Below are positions 61,931 to 61,962 of a stretch of DNA of 61,962 bases, piece after piece. The position numbers were made by a program, and so were the translations under genes. The DNA is from Candidatus Gastranaerophilales bacterium. Its GTDB lineage: Bacteria > Cyanobacteriota > Vampirovibrionia > Gastranaerophilales > Gastranaerophilaceae. Position 1 is the first letter of the stretch, and each line of letters begins with the position of its first letter. The notes under the pieces are model-generated. The model did not search any database, was not told where the DNA came from, and worked only from the letters and a program-made list of their open reading frames with translations. Where the stretch lies: NCBI GenBank assembly GCA_944324255.1, contig CALUVM010000010.1:1-61962 (forward strand), given 5' to 3'.

Positions 61931-61962
61931 ATGGCACGTGAAAAGTATGAACGCACGAAACC
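61931..61962 (+). CDS. tuf: Elongation factor Tu, N-terminal start (cut by window edge)
   Basis: The first ten codons encode MAREKYERTK, the typical start of EF-Tu, which carries aminoacyl-tRNA to the ribosome. AAGGAG lies 9 bases before the ATG. Only the beginning is inside the window. It is preceded by a repeat-rich gap rather than fusA, so it is not at the end of a visible str operon. Confidence 0.9.
   Translation, partial: MAREKYERTK

Overview
The window looks like a chromosomal segment of an AT-rich, Gram-negative-type bacterium. My best guess is a gut-associated member of the Vampirovibrionia/Melainabacteria (Gastranaerophilales-like), the non-photosynthetic relatives of cyanobacteria. 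This rests on general gene character: an outer-membrane porin, Wza-like export, TrmFO, CxxC-type S18, the EF-Tu N-terminus, and many unfamiliar proteins sharing a short N-terminal 'SF[K/R/Q/G]' motif. It is an inference that needs phylogenetic placement.

Layout. (1) 1-8868 is a very AT-rich surface-polysaccharide locus on the + strand: radical SAM, acyltransferase, two GT4 glycosyltransferases, a Wzy-like polymerase, a putative GT-B transferase and a Wzx flippase. It ends convergently on galE. (2) 9.9-14.35 kb is an accessory patch with a minimal tyrosine recombinase, orphan proteins, a GT2 glycosyltransferase with a TTG start, an XRE regulator behind a perfect palindrome, interspersed palindromes and tRNA-Ser(UGA). 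(3) 14.4-19.7 kb is mostly housekeeping: ruvA, a 5'-nucleotidase-like enzyme without a signal peptide, nnrD, trmL, a CDP-alcohol phosphatidyltransferase and a Gfo/Idh/MocA oxidoreductase. (4) 19957-33608 is a tightly packed + strand run of eleven genes. It starts with two proteins related to the 2-hydroxyacyl-CoA dehydratase/activase superfamily, a PHP hydrolase and a radical SAM enzyme. It continues into polysaccharide export (SLBB/Wza-like), the initiating sugar-phosphate transferase, an epimerase, a Wzz-like protein, a second radical SAM enzyme, a PAP2 phosphatase and a lipid kinase. (5) 33.6-43.3 kb holds a lipoprotein, an EmrB-type exporter with its MarR regulator, an HNH-domain protein, a cupin, a formate/nitrite transporter, a porin, long-form folP and a degenerate histidine kinase. 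(6) 43.5-57.5 kb holds two c-di-GMP proteins (GAF-GGDEF-HD-GYP and CHASE2-GGDEF), lysC, two large unknown proteins, trmFO and a fliE-fliF pair behind a sigma-28-like promoter. (7) 58-62 kb holds a U32 protein, a YqeG-type phosphatase, rpsF-ssb-rpsR, a small conserved-looking gene, tandem repeats and the start of tuf.

How parts fit. The polysaccharide loci in regions 1 and 4 are complementary. Region 1 has polymerase, flippase and transferases but no initiator or export channel. Region 4 has initiator, chain-length protein and export protein but no polymerase or flippase. Together they would make one Wzx/Wzy-type pathway split into a variable half and a fixed half. The PAP2 and lipid-kinase genes at the end of region 4 could serve recycling of the lipid carrier.

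The strongest candidates for something undescribed are: (a) the SF[K/R/Q/G] N-terminal motif shared by six otherwise unrelated proteins that lack a classical N-terminal signal peptide, including a 5'-nucleotidase-like enzyme and an HNH protein; (b) the ATPase-less dehydratase/activase-like pair with PHP and radical SAM partners, joined to polysaccharide export; (c) the structured repeats upstream of tuf and downstream of fliF.
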